From contig JAOAFI010000060.1 of the NCBI GenBank assembly GCA_026416375.1, positions 1 through 44,775 on the forward strand: a DNA stretch of 44,775 nt, written 5' to 3'. Below the pieces are notes generated by a model. That model had not been told where the DNA came from and did no database searches. It saw only the letters and a program-made list of their open reading frames with translations. This stretch comes from Patescibacteria group bacterium (GTDB lineage Bacteria; Patescibacteriota; Microgenomatia; UBA1406; GWC2-37-13). How positions within the stretch are numbered: the first letter of the stretch is position 1; each line of letters starts with the position of its first letter. This document shows positions 33,481 to 41,814 of the stretch, in pieces. Made by a program: the position numbers and the translations under genes.

Positions 33481-34005
33481 ATGAATAAAAAAAATTCTTA
33501 TAAAAAAGAATATCGTTTGCGTCAAACTTTTGTTTTACCTGTTTTTAAAATAATTATGGTTGAGTTAATAATAATTATTATTAATTTTTTAACAAGATTT
33601 ATTTCTTTCAATTATTTAGGAGATTTTTTAAATAATTTCATTATTTTTATTGAGATATTAATTATTCAGTTATTTAATATTTATTTAGTTTTAAAAATTA
33701 TATTTAGTTGGATTTCTTATGAATATATTATAAGAGATGATGAAATAATTATTAGACAAGGTTTACTAATCACAAAAGAAATCACTTATGAAATAGCTAA
33801 TTTGCAATCAATGATTATTAATCAAGGATTATTTGGAAAAATTTTTAATTTTGGAACTATAAGATTATATAATCCAGTTTTGAAAGAAGAAATTTTTATT
33901 GAGAATATTAATAATCCTAATTTTTATGGTGATTTTATTCAAAAAAAAGAACCAGAGATTCCTTTTATAATAAAGCAAAATAATCAAAAATCAATAAAGA
34001 AATAA
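33481..34005 (+). CDS. Membrane protein with bacterial PH domain
   Basis: 174 residues. Two hydrophobic helices (about 20-45 and 55-80) precede a PH-like beta domain with SYEYIIRDDEIIIRQGLLIT, NLQSMIINQGLFGKIFNFGTI and a C-terminal basic tail. This matches the bPH2 (YdbT/YdbS-like) family of membrane proteins of unknown role. It lies between tRNA-Leu and the convergent rhomboid gene, whose stop is 4 bp away. Confidence 0.75.
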   Translation: MNKKNSYKKEYRLRQTFVLPVFKIIMVELIIIIINFLTRFISFNYLGDFLNNFIIFIEILIIQLFNIYLVLKIIFSWISYEYIIRDDEIIIRQGLLITKEITYEIANLQSMIINQGLFGKIFNFGTIRLYNPVLKEEIFIENINNPNFYGDFIQKKEPEIPFIIKQNNQKSIKK

Positions 34006-34009
34006 AAAA

Positions 34010-34660
34010 TTATTTATTTTTTAGAAATAATTTTATTGATTTAAATCCAAAAATAAATCCGCCAATATGAGCAAACCAAGCTATACCTCCATGATTAATG
34101 TCAAAAGTAACTAATGAACCAAAACTAGAAAATAATTGAATAAAAAACCAATATCCTAAAAAAAACCAAGCAGGAATTATAATAATTTGAAAAAAACCAA
34201 ATATTGGAAGAAGAGTTTCAATTTTTGAATTTTTAAATAAAACAAAATAAGCTCCAGCTACTCCTGAAATTGCCCCTGAAGCTCCAATCATTGGTATTTC
34301 ACTTTGATAATTAAAGATAAATTGTGAAAATATAGAAAATATACCACTTAAAATATAAAAAATAATATATTTAAAATGTCCTAATTTATCTTCAACATTA
34401 TCTCCAAAAATATGAAGAAACCAAAGATTTGAAATAATGTGAAATAAACTTCCGTGAATAAACATTGAATAAATTATATATTTATAGCTTTCTAAATTTA
34501 AAAAATTAAATTTTGAAGGTATAAATCCATATTTAAATATAAATTCTTCAAAATTATATGAATTTAATTGAATAAAAAAGATAAAAATATTTATAAAAAT
34601 TATTAAATAATTTGCAAATGGAATTTTTTTTGATTTATTAATATCTCTTAAAGGAAGCAT
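34010..34660 (-). CDS. Rhomboid family intramembrane serine protease
   Basis: 216 residues with six helices. The catalytic GASGAISGVAG contains Ser129. The oxyanion-side HIISNLWFLHIFGDNVED is at about 74-91, and the catalytic His is in WFAHIGGFIFG near residue 198. Rhomboids cleave substrates within the membrane. The substrate here is unknown. A TATAAT lies 6 nt before the ATG. Confidence 0.9.
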   Translation of the reverse strand: MLPLRDINKSKKIPFANYLIIFINIFIFFIQLNSYNFEEFIFKYGFIPSKFNFLNLESYKYIIYSMFIHGSLFHIISNLWFLHIFGDNVEDKLGHFKYIIFYILSGIFSIFSQFIFNYQSEIPMIGASGAISGVAGAYFVLFKNSKIETLLPIFGFFQIIIIPAWFFLGYWFFIQLFSSFGSLVTFDINHGGIAWFAHIGGFIFGFKSIKLFLKNK

Positions 34661-34666
34661 TTTATT

Positions 34667-34672
34667 ATTATA
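34667..34672 (-). promoter_or_regulatory. -10 box of the rhomboid gene
   Basis: Perfect TATAAT on the minus strand, ending 6 nt before the ATG at 34660, so initiation would fall at the start codon. A second TATAAT on the plus strand (34689-34694) probably serves tRNA-Ser. Confidence 0.5.
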
Positions 34673-34723
34673 TTAAAATTTTTTAAGTTATAATTAAAAA
34701 ATATTTTTAATTTTTAAAATCAA

Positions 34724-34810
34724 GGAGAGGTGCGAGAGTGGTTGATTCGGCACGCCTGGAGAGCGTGTATGGCCGAAAGGTCATCGCGGGTTCGAATCCC
34801 GCCCTCTCCG
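34724..34810 (+). tRNA. tRNA-Ser (GGA anticodon)
   Basis: 87 nt class II tRNA. Acceptor arms GGAGAGG (34724-34730) and CCTCTCC (34803-34809), discriminator G. Anticodon stem CACGC/GCGTG around CTGGAGA gives GGA. A long variable arm (TGGCCGAAAGGTCA) and T-arm GCGGG TTCGAAT CCCGC follow. CCA is not encoded. A TATAAT at 34689-34694 may be its promoter. Confidence 0.96.
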
Positions 34811-34855
34811 CAAATAATAAAATGATAAAAATATTTTTATATATATTTTTAATAT

Positions 34856-35611
34856 ATGAAATTTTTAAAATATTTAAGAAATATAATTTTGTTTTCTAAA
34901 ATATTTAGAATAATTTTATTCATTGTATTATTGTTTATTGGATTTTTTTTTGGTATAAAGTATGAAGAATTTGTTAATAAAAATACAAATCTAAAGAAGA
35001 GATGTATAAGCCTTAACTCTTTATCTCAATCGCCTAAAAAAATTATTACTCCAACTTCAAGTTATATCAGTGAACAGAAATTTAATGATCTTATTTGGAA
35101 AAAACATATTAATTATGATTTAAAAATAAGTTTTGAATATCCTGAAAATCTTGGTTCTTATCGAAAAGAAGCTTTAAAAGTAAAGGATGGAAAAATAATT
35201 TTAACGCATAATATGTCATATATTTTTAAAGTTGAAAAAATTATAACAAATGATAGTGTTGAAAGTTGGTGGGATAAAAATGATTCTTTAAAAAATAATG
35301 GAAATGGAATTTTGCCAGCAAAAATGACTAAAACAAAATTTCATAATAAAACTGCCTATTATTTTGAAATTTTAGTAAATCAACAAGTTCCAAGTGATTT
35401 TTATATTATTCCATTTAATGAATATTTTCTTCAAATTTCGTTTATAAAAATTGAGCCTTATAGAGATGCTTTGTTTTCTTGTATTAATAATAATTCTAAT
35501 TTATGTTCAATGTCTGACTTATATTCTAAAATTGATTATGATAATTATTATCGTCAATTTTATGATCTAATTATTCAAAGGATTTTAAGCTCAATTTCTT
35601 TTTTATTATAA
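34856..35611 (+). CDS. Membrane-anchored extracytoplasmic protein, function unknown
   Basis: 251 residues. A basic N-terminus and one hydrophobic helix (about 18-37) form a signal anchor; no lipobox cysteine is evident. The rest is a soluble domain with YDLKISFEYPENLGSYRKEA and FYIIPFNEYFLQISF, resembling the PsbP-like or secreted beta-sandwich proteins often found in these genomes, but I do not assign a family. Two Cys (about 203 and 210) could form a disulfide. It stands alone between tRNA-Ser and the recombinase. Confidence 0.65.
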   Translation: MKFLKYLRNIILFSKIFRIILFIVLLFIGFFFGIKYEEFVNKNTNLKKRCISLNSLSQSPKKIITPTSSYISEQKFNDLIWKKHINYDLKISFEYPENLGSYRKEALKVKDGKIILTHNMSYIFKVEKIITNDSVESWWDKNDSLKNNGNGILPAKMTKTKFHNKTAYYFEILVNQQVPSDFYIIPFNEYFLQISFIKIEPYRDALFSCINNNSNLCSMSDLYSKIDYDNYYRQFYDLIIQRILSSISFLL

Positions 35612-35697
35612 AGATTTAAAAATATTTCTAGGTTTGATTTTTATTATTTTGTGAAATTTTTTAATAATAATTATATTTTATTTGTTTATTTTTTTTA

Positions 35698-35726
35698 TTG
35701 AAAAACATCATTGCGTCGTTTAATAT
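35698..35726 (+). promoter_or_regulatory. Promoter of the tyrosine recombinase gene
   Basis: TTGAAA (35698-35703), a 17 bp spacer and TAATAT (35721-35726). The ATG at 35733 is 6 nt past the -10, so transcript and coding sequence would start together. Confidence 0.5.
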
Positions 35727-35732
35727 TTATTT

Positions 35733-36668
35733 ATGGAGATAAAAGAAGCGGTTTTAAGATTTTTAGAATACTGCGAACTTGATAAAAATCTTTCTTTGCG
35801 AACTGTTAGAATGTATAGTTATTATCTTAATTTTTTTCAAGATTGGCTTTTTAAAAAATATCAAAAAGAGTTAAAGGTTGAAGAAATAAATGAGGAAGCA
35901 ATTAGAAGTTTTCGTCTTTTTATTTCCCATCAATATAAAAATCCTTATAAAGGCGAACTTAAACGCCAGACTCAAAATTATTTTTTGGTAGCTTTGCGAA
36001 GTTTTTTTAGATTTTTATTAAAAAAAGGTTATAAGGTTTTATCTCCTGAAATGATTGAGCTTGGAAAAACAAGAGATAGAAATATAAAATTTTTGCTTCC
36101 TGAAGAACTAGAGCGATTATTTAATGCTGTTGATATTAAAGATGAAATTGGTTTAAGAGATAGAACAATTCTTGAGGTTTTATTTTCAACAGGTCTTCGC
36201 GTTTCAGAGTTAGTTTCTTTAAATCGCGAACAAATTAATCTTGAAAAAGGAGAATTTGGAGTGATTGGAAAAGGAGGCAAAGCAAGAGTGGTTTTTCTTT
36301 CAAAAAGAGCTATTGTTTGGCTAAAAAAATATTTAGAAAAAAGAAATGATCCTTACTCTCCCCTATTTATTCGTTATTCGGGTCCAAAAGCAAAAGAAGG
36401 ATTAACTAATGAAAAAATGAGATTATCTGTCCGATCAGTTGAACGAATGATTGATAAATATAGAAAAAAAGCTGGTATTTTATTTAGAATTGGACCTCAT
36501 GTTTTGCGACATTCTTATGCAACAGATTTATTGTCGCATGGCGCTGATTTGCGAAGTGTCCAGGAAATGCTTGGACATAAAAATATTTCTACTACTCAAA
36601 TTTATACTCATGTTACCAACATCAGACTTAAAGAAATTCATGAAAAGTTTCACTCAGGAAATAAATGA
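35733..36668 (+). CDS. XerC/XerD-type tyrosine recombinase
   Basis: 311 residues. An N-terminal SAM-like core-binding domain (about 5-90) is followed by the catalytic domain. The active-site set is complete: Arg in STGLRVSEL, Lys in VIGKGGKARVVF, His-x-x-Arg in HVLRHSYAT, His in LGHKNISTTQIYTHV with the nucleophilic Tyr. Length and motifs fit chromosomal XerC/D, which resolve dimers at dif, rather than a phage integrase. No dif or att site is recognised nearby. Its end overlaps the DUF2079 start by 4 bp (ATGA). Confidence 0.88.
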   Translation: MEIKEAVLRFLEYCELDKNLSLRTVRMYSYYLNFFQDWLFKKYQKELKVEEINEEAIRSFRLFISHQYKNPYKGELKRQTQNYFLVALRSFFRFLLKKGYKVLSPEMIELGKTRDRNIKFLLPEELERLFNAVDIKDEIGLRDRTILEVLFSTGLRVSELVSLNREQINLEKGEFGVIGKGGKARVVFLSKRAIVWLKKYLEKRNDPYSPLFIRYSGPKAKEGLTNEKMRLSVRSVERMIDKYRKKAGILFRIGPHVLRHSYATDLLSHGADLRSVQEMLGHKNISTTQIYTHVTNIRLKEIHEKFHSGNK

Positions 36669-38149
36669 TAAAAACTCAAAACTCAAATCTTAAATCTCAA
36701 ATTTATTATTTTTTACTATTTTTATTTATTTTTATTTTCTCTACCTATTTTATTTATATGTCAATAAGAAGAGTTGAGACTTTAAATTCTCATTATTATG
36801 ATTTAGGAATTATGAACCAGACAATTTATAATACTTCCCGCGGAAGAATTCTTGATATGACTAACCCAACTTTTTTAAAAAATATGTCTCGGTTAGCAAT
36901 TCATTTTGATCCAATCTTAATATTTTTTGCTCCTTTTTATTGGATATATCCTTCTTATATCTGGCTTTTAATTTTTCAGGTAATAATTGTTGCTTTTGGA
37001 GCCTACCCCCTTTTTCTTTTGGGAAGAAAAATTTTAAAAAACGATAATTTGAGTTTGTTAATTTCTTTACTATATTTATCTTTTTTTGCAGTTCAAAGAA
37101 TGATTCTTTTTGATTTTCATGCTGTGGTTTTGGCAACAACTTTTTTTATCGCTTCTTTTTATTTTTTAGAGATTAAAAATTGGAAATTTTTTTATTTTTT
37201 TATAATTCTCTCTCTTTTGACAAAAGAACATATTGGTCTTATTGTTTTGTTTTTTGGCAGTTATATTTTTATCTTTAAAAAAGAAAAAAAACATGGTTTG
37301 ATAACAATGTTTTTGGGAATTATTTTTTTTATCTTAACAACTTATTTTATTATTCCTTATTTTCGAAGCGATATTCATTTTGCTAAAAATTATTTTTATA
37401 ATATTAAAGGAAGATTTTTTACCATAATAAATAATGGTTTTGAATATTTTTTTAGATTAACAACTCCTTTATTTTTTTCATTATTAGCGCCTGAGATATT
37501 TTTAATTGCTTCTGCTGAATGGGGAATAAATATTTTAAGCCTTAATAATAATATGAGAGCAATATATTTTCATTATCACGCAATAATTATTGCTTTTCTT
37601 TTTATTGCTTTGATTTTTGGAATCAAGAGATTTTTAGACTTACCAATAATAAAGAACAAAATAATAAAAATTTCTATTTTCTTGATTTTTATATTTTTAA
37701 ATATTCGCTCTATTTATTTTTACAATCCTTTACCTTTTCTTGTTAAAGAAAGAATAAATTATGAAAATATTCATTGGTTGACTAAAAAATCAATTAATTA
37801 TTGGCAGGAAAACTTAAAAGATGAAAACATAATTGTTTCAACCACTCCTCTTTTGGCACCTTTTTTTACTAATAGAAAAACTTATTATAATTTTTTATTT
37901 GATCCAGCATTTGGAGAAACAGGAGAAATTGAAGATGATATAATTAAAAAATCTGATAATTATAAAAAAGCTGATTATGTCATAATTTATAAAAAAGAAA
38001 TTGGTGATTTAGATTCTGGAATTTTGCCAGTAAGGTTTTATCAAAAATTAAAAGAAGATAAAAATTTTGAGATGATATATGCAGATAGTTTAAATGAAAA
38101 ATATGGAGGCAGTATTGAAGTTTATAAAAAATTAAAAGTTAAAAATTAA
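36665..38149 (+). CDS. DUF2079 membrane protein (putative GT-C glycosyltransferase)
   Basis: 494 residues with about eleven helices. The stretch HYYDLGIMNQTIYNTSRGRILDM, then HFDPILIFFAPFYW and FDFHAVVLATTFFI with LLTKEHIGL are characteristic of DUF2079, a family with GT-C-like architecture. A soluble C-terminal domain follows. It probably uses a polyprenyl-linked sugar made by the GT2 gene 7 bp downstream. Heptamer repeats (36671-36705) encode its N-terminal NSNLKSQI, and others its lysine-rich tail. Confidence 0.8.
   Translation: MIKTQNSNLKSQIYYFLLFLFIFIFSTYFIYMSIRRVETLNSHYYDLGIMNQTIYNTSRGRILDMTNPTFLKNMSRLAIHFDPILIFFAPFYWIYPSYIWLLIFQVIIVAFGAYPLFLLGRKILKNDNLSLLISLLYLSFFAVQRMILFDFHAVVLATTFFIASFYFLEIKNWKFFYFFIILSLLTKEHIGLIVLFFGSYIFIFKKEKKHGLITMFLGIIFFILTTYFIIPYFRSDIHFAKNYFYNIKGRFFTIINNGFEYFFRLTTPLFFSLLAPEIFLIASAEWGINILSLNNNMRAIYFHYHAIIIAFLFIALIFGIKRFLDLPIIKNKIIKISIFLIFIFLNIRSIYFYNPLPFLVKERINYENIHWLTKKSINYWQENLKDENIIVSTTPLLAPFFTNRKTYYNFLFDPAFGETGEIEDDIIKKSDNYKKADYVIIYKKEIGDLDSGILPVRFYQKLKEDKNFEMIYADSLNEKYGGSIEVYKKLKVKN
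36671..36705. repeat. Heptamer tandem repeat at the start of the DUF2079 gene
   Basis: Five units in a row: AAAACTC, AAAACTC, AAATCTT, AAATCTC, AAATTTA. They encode the polar N-terminal residues just after the start codon. Confidence 0.8.
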
Positions 38150-38156
38150 AAATTTA
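38129..38156. repeat. AAATTAA-type heptamers at a gene junction
   Basis: Units AAATTAA, AAGTTAA, AAATTAA, AAATTTA bridge the DUF2079 stop and the GT2 start, encoding the KLKVKN tail. A similar run (about 39936-39966) ends the EamA gene and another lies at about 40987-41020. Confidence 0.65.
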
Positions 38157-39053
38157 ATGATTTCAATTATTATTCCATTTTACAATGAAAAAGAAAATCT
38201 TCCAATTTTGATTAATAATTTAACAAAAACATTAAAAAAAAATAATCAAAATTGGGAAATTGTTTTAGTAGATGACGGGTCTGATGACAAATATCAAACA
38301 TCAAATATCAAATATCAAAAAGAGAAAATTAGATTGATTAAACATAGAAAAAGACTTGGAAAAGGAGAAGCATTAAAAACCGGAATTGAAAATTCTAAAG
38401 GAGAAATAATTGTTTTTATGGATGCAGACTTACAAGATGATCCTAAAGATTTACCAAAATTTTTAGAAAAAATTAATAAAGGATATGATTTTGTTAATGG
38501 TGCGAGAACAAAAAGAAGTGAAAGTATAATAGTTAAAACTTATTCAAAAATTGCTAGCTTTTTTTTAAAAATTTTTTTTCATTCTCCATATAGAGATATT
38601 AACTGTGGTTTTAAAGCATTTAAAAAAGAAACAGTCCAAAATTTTGTTTTTTATGGAAATAATTTTAGGTTTTTTCCTCTTTATGTTTTTTATCAAGGAT
38701 ATAAAGTAACCGAAGTGCCAGTTATTAATCATCCGCGAAAATTTGGCAAATCAAAATTTGGTTCAAAAAAATTAATTGGCGGAATTTTTGATATGATTAC
38801 AGCATTTTTTTTGTATAAGTTTTCTGAAAGACCTTTTTATTTTTTTGGAACAATTGGTTTGTTTTTTTCTTTAATTGGATTTTTGCTTTTAGGATATTTA
38901 GCTTATGAGCGAATTTTTCATAATATGCTTTTATATCGACGGCCAATTCTTTGGCTTGGAGTTTTGCTTTTTATAGTTGGTGTTCAAATATCAATGACAG
39001 GGATAATTGGCGAGCTTATTGTTTATTTAAATAAAAAAAATAAAAAATTATGA
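38157..39053 (+). CDS. GT2 glycosyltransferase with C-terminal membrane helices
   Basis: 298 residues. The GT-A domain has IIIPFYNEKENL, VLVDDGSDD and DADLQDDP, then INCGFKAFKK and NHPRKFGKSKFG, as in polyprenyl-phosphate sugar transferases of the ArnC/GtrB/DPM1 group. Two C-terminal helices (about 222-250 and 258-287) anchor it. It likely loads a sugar onto undecaprenyl phosphate for the DUF2079 protein. A heptamer array (38289-38316) encodes an extra loop KYQTSNIKYQ just after the DDGS motif. The stop overlaps the next ATG. Confidence 0.88.
   Translation: MISIIIPFYNEKENLPILINNLTKTLKKNNQNWEIVLVDDGSDDKYQTSNIKYQKEKIRLIKHRKRLGKGEALKTGIENSKGEIIVFMDADLQDDPKDLPKFLEKINKGYDFVNGARTKRSESIIVKTYSKIASFFLKIFFHSPYRDINCGFKAFKKETVQNFVFYGNNFRFFPLYVFYQGYKVTEVPVINHPRKFGKSKFGSKKLIGGIFDMITAFFLYKFSERPFYFFGTIGLFFSLIGFLLLGYLAYERIFHNMLLYRRPILWLGVLLFIVGVQISMTGIIGELIVYLNKKNKKL
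38289..38316. repeat. (AAATATC)4 heptamer tandem repeat inside a gene
   Basis: AAATATC, AAACATC, AAATATC, AAATATC within the GT2 coding sequence. Confidence 0.85.
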
Positions 39054-39955
39054 ATCCTATATTAGCTCTTGTTATTACCAATATTATTTGGGGAGGCGCC
39101 TCGCCTATTTTTAAATTTGCTTTGGAAAATATTCCTCCTTTTACTTTGGCTTTTATCAGATTTTTTTTTGCTGGATTGATTTTTTTGCCTTTAGCAATAA
39201 TTAATTTTCAAAAAATAGATTTTAGACGTTTTCTTGAGATTTTTTTAGTTGGTTTTTTTGGAATTTTTATTAATATTAGTTTTTTCTTTTTAGGATTAAA
39301 AAAAACTGAAAGCATCAATGTACCGATTATTGCTTCATCCGGTCCTGTTTTTTTATATATTTTTTCGATTTTGTTTTTGAAAGAAAAACCAAAATTAAAA
39401 GTTTTTTTCGGAATGATGATATCTTTGATTGGTGTTTTAATCATTGTTTTATCTCCTGTTTTTTTAAACGGTCAAAAAATTTCAGTGGGCGAAGTTGAAG
39501 GAAATATTTTTATAGTTTTGGCAACAATGGGAACAGTTTTTTCTACTTTAATTGGCAAAGATCTTTTGAAAAAAATTAATCCTTACATAGTTAGCGCTTT
39601 TTCTTTTTTAACATCAAGTATTTTATTTTTATTTTTTGTTCCAAATGAGTTTAGAAATTGGAATTTTATTAATCTTAATTTAAATGGTTGGATAGGAATA
39701 ATTTATGGAGTGTTTTTTTCTTCAGCTATTGCTTATTTTTTATATTATTACGGCATCTCAAAAATTCAAGCTCAAGAAGTTGGGATTTTTACTTACCTTG
39801 ATCCAATAGTGGCTGTTGTTATTGCTTATTTTTTACTTGGAGAAGTGCCTAATTTTTTTTATATTTTAGGAAGTATTTTTGTTTTTGGAGGAATATATTT
39901 GGCTGAAGGAAGATTTAATTGGCATCCTTTTCACAAATTAAAAGTGAAAAATTAA
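39050..39955 (+). CDS. EamA/DMT-family transporter
   Basis: 301 residues with ten helices in two five-helix EamA repeats. The first has NIIWGGASPIFKFAL, the second begins near residue 155; FTYLDPIVAVVIAYFLLGE near the end is the family signature. These exporters move small metabolites or, in glycan clusters, sometimes lipid carriers. Substrate unknown. It overlaps GT2 by 4 bp, supporting a shared operon. The C-terminal KLKVKN comes from AT-rich heptamer repeats. Confidence 0.85.
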   Translation: MNPILALVITNIIWGGASPIFKFALENIPPFTLAFIRFFFAGLIFLPLAIINFQKIDFRRFLEIFLVGFFGIFINISFFFLGLKKTESINVPIIASSGPVFLYIFSILFLKEKPKLKVFFGMMISLIGVLIIVLSPVFLNGQKISVGEVEGNIFIVLATMGTVFSTLIGKDLLKKINPYIVSAFSFLTSSILFLFFVPNEFRNWNFINLNLNGWIGIIYGVFFSSAIAYFLYYYGISKIQAQEVGIFTYLDPIVAVVIAYFLLGEVPNFFYILGSIFVFGGIYLAEGRFNWHPFHKLKVKN

Positions 39956-39978
39956 AAATCAAAAGTTATAATAAAGAA

Positions 39979-40992
39979 ATGAAAGTACTGATTACTGGTT
40001 GTGCTGGTTATATTGGTTCAATTGCTGCTGATTTGTTTCTTAAGGCAGGATATAAAGTTGTTGGTATAGATAATTTTCAAACAGGATATAAACAACCTAT
40101 TGATATTTTAAAAAAAAGATATGCTAATAATTTTATTTTTTATGAAAAAGATTTAAAAAGTGATTTATCAGAAATTTTTGAAAGAAATAAAGACATATCT
40201 TCAGTTGTTCATTATGCTGCTTCATGTGTTGTTGATGAATCGATGAAAAATCCTTATAAATATTTTGCCAATAATCCAAATTCAACTTTAAATTTAATTG
40301 AGACGATAACAAAATATAATATTAAAAATATTGTTTTTTCTTCAACTTGCGCTTTATATGGAGAAGCTCAATATGTTCCTCTTGATGAAAATCATCCAAC
40401 CAACCCAAACAATGTTTATGGCGAATCAAAACTAATGGCAGAAAAAATTATTTCTTGGTATGGAAAAATAAAAAAATTAAACTATATTATTTTTCGATAT
40501 TTTAATGTTTCTGGAGCTACAGAAGATGGTGTTTTTGGTTATTCAAAAAATCCATCAACTCATTTGACAGAAAACGCTGTTCGATCTGCTTTAGGGATTG
40601 CCCCTTTTTATCTAACTTATCAAAAAACAAATACTTTTGACGGCTCGCCTATTCGCGACTATGTTAATGTTTTAGATTTAGATGAAGCTCATTTGATGGC
40701 AGTTGAAAAACTTAAAAATTTGAAAAAGGAAAAATTTCAAGAAATTATAAATTTAGGCACAGGCACTGGAAATAGTGTTCTTGAGGTAGTTAAAAAAGTT
40801 CAAGAATTAACAGGAAAAAAATTTGATATAAAAGCCTCTGATAATCCTCGCCAAGGAGAGGCGCCAAAACTTATTGCATCAATCAAAAAAGCAGAAAAAC
40901 TTTTGGGCTGGAAACCAAAAAGAAAAATAGAAGATTCAGTTGCCTCTCTTATAAAATGGTATACTAAAAATCCTCAAGGATGGGAAAAATAA
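39979..40992 (+). CDS. galE: UDP-glucose 4-epimerase
   Basis: 337 residues from ATG 39979, the usual GalE length; the upstream in-frame ATG 39919 only adds repeat-encoded residues inside the previous gene. It has the NAD motif GCAGYIGS, HYAASCVVDESMKNP, SSTCALYGE and the YGESK catalytic Tyr/Lys, then RYFNVSGA and SPIRDYVNVLDL. It interconverts UDP-glucose and UDP-galactose (or the GlcNAc forms) for glycan synthesis. A TATAAT (39967-39972) ends 6 nt before the ATG, so it may be transcribed separately from the operon. Confidence 0.92.
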   Translation: MKVLITGCAGYIGSIAADLFLKAGYKVVGIDNFQTGYKQPIDILKKRYANNFIFYEKDLKSDLSEIFERNKDISSVVHYAASCVVDESMKNPYKYFANNPNSTLNLIETITKYNIKNIVFSSTCALYGEAQYVPLDENHPTNPNNVYGESKLMAEKIISWYGKIKKLNYIIFRYFNVSGATEDGVFGYSKNPSTHLTENAVRSALGIAPFYLTYQKTNTFDGSPIRDYVNVLDLDEAHLMAVEKLKNLKKEKFQEIINLGTGTGNSVLEVVKKVQELTGKKFDIKASDNPRQGEAPKLIASIKKAEKLLGWKPKRKIEDSVASLIKWYTKNPQGWEK

Positions 40993-41026
40993 AAAAATAA
41001 AAAATTAAAAATTAAAAAAAATAGAA

Positions 41027-41782
41027 ATGATAATTGGAATTATTTTAGCAGCCGGCAAAGGAACAAGGTTAAAATCTAAAAAAACTAATAAAGTAACTTT
41101 GCCTTTTCTAAATAAACCTTTAGTTTTATACGCTGTTGATTTAATGGAAAAAATTACTAAAAAAACAATTGTTGTTGTTGGTGCTTTTCATCAAAGTGTT
41201 AAAGAAGCATTAAAAAATAAAAAAGTCCTTTATGCTTATCAAAAAAAAAGATTAGGCACAGGCCATGCTGTAAAAGTAGCTTTAGATAAAATTGACTCTT
41301 TAAAATTAAAACCAAATTTAATTTTAGTCGGATATGGAGATCACACAATGTTTTATAAAAAACAAGATATTGAAAAATTAATAAATGAACATATAAAAAA
41401 TAAAGCAGCTATGTCTTTAATAACAACAAAAAGCAATGAAAATGAAAAACTTCATTGGGGATATATTATAAGAGATAAAAATAATAATGTTACTGACAGT
41501 GTTGAATATAAAGATGCTTCAGATGATATTAAAAGAAAAATAAATGAGCTTAATGCTGGTTTTTATTGTTTTGATTTTAAATTTTTAAAAAATAATATAA
41601 AAAAAATCCCAAAATCTTTAGTTTCAGGCGAATATTATATCAATAGTTTAGTTAATATAGCTTCAAAAAACAATTTAAAAATATTAGGAATTGAAGTGCC
41701 TTTTTCTTCAGTTGGAATTGGGGTAAATACTAAAGAAGAATTTGAGGAAAGTCAAAAGATATATCTTTCTTTAAAAAAATAA
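41027..41782 (+). CDS. Sugar-phosphate nucleotidyltransferase (GlmU N-domain-like)
   Basis: 251 residues. The N-terminal LAAGKGTRLKS is the pyrophosphorylase loop; KRLGTGHAVKVA and the VGYGDHTMF acidic site follow, then WGYIIRD and ELNAGFYCFD. These match the GlmU uridyltransferase domain (UDP-GlcNAc formation). The left-handed beta-helix acetyltransferase domain of full GlmU (about 450 residues) is absent, so this is a single-function enzyme or a related NTP-transferase. It follows galE by 34 bp. Confidence 0.82.
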   Translation: MIIGIILAAGKGTRLKSKKTNKVTLPFLNKPLVLYAVDLMEKITKKTIVVVGAFHQSVKEALKNKKVLYAYQKKRLGTGHAVKVALDKIDSLKLKPNLILVGYGDHTMFYKKQDIEKLINEHIKNKAAMSLITTKSNENEKLHWGYIIRDKNNNVTDSVEYKDASDDIKRKINELNAGFYCFDFKFLKNNIKKIPKSLVSGEYYINSLVNIASKNNLKILGIEVPFSSVGIGVNTKEEFEESQKIYLSLKK

Positions 41783-41814
41783 TTATTTATTGTAAAATAA
41801 TATTAATATTAAAA

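Noticed and set aside
35733-36668. Phage or integrative-element integrase
   Set aside because: No phage genes, att-like direct repeats or disrupted tRNA are near. Length and motifs fit chromosomal XerC/D.
39919-39978. Longer GalE N-terminus
   Set aside because: It overlaps the previous gene and consists of repeat-encoded Lys/Ser residues. The NAD-binding motif starts directly after ATG 39979.
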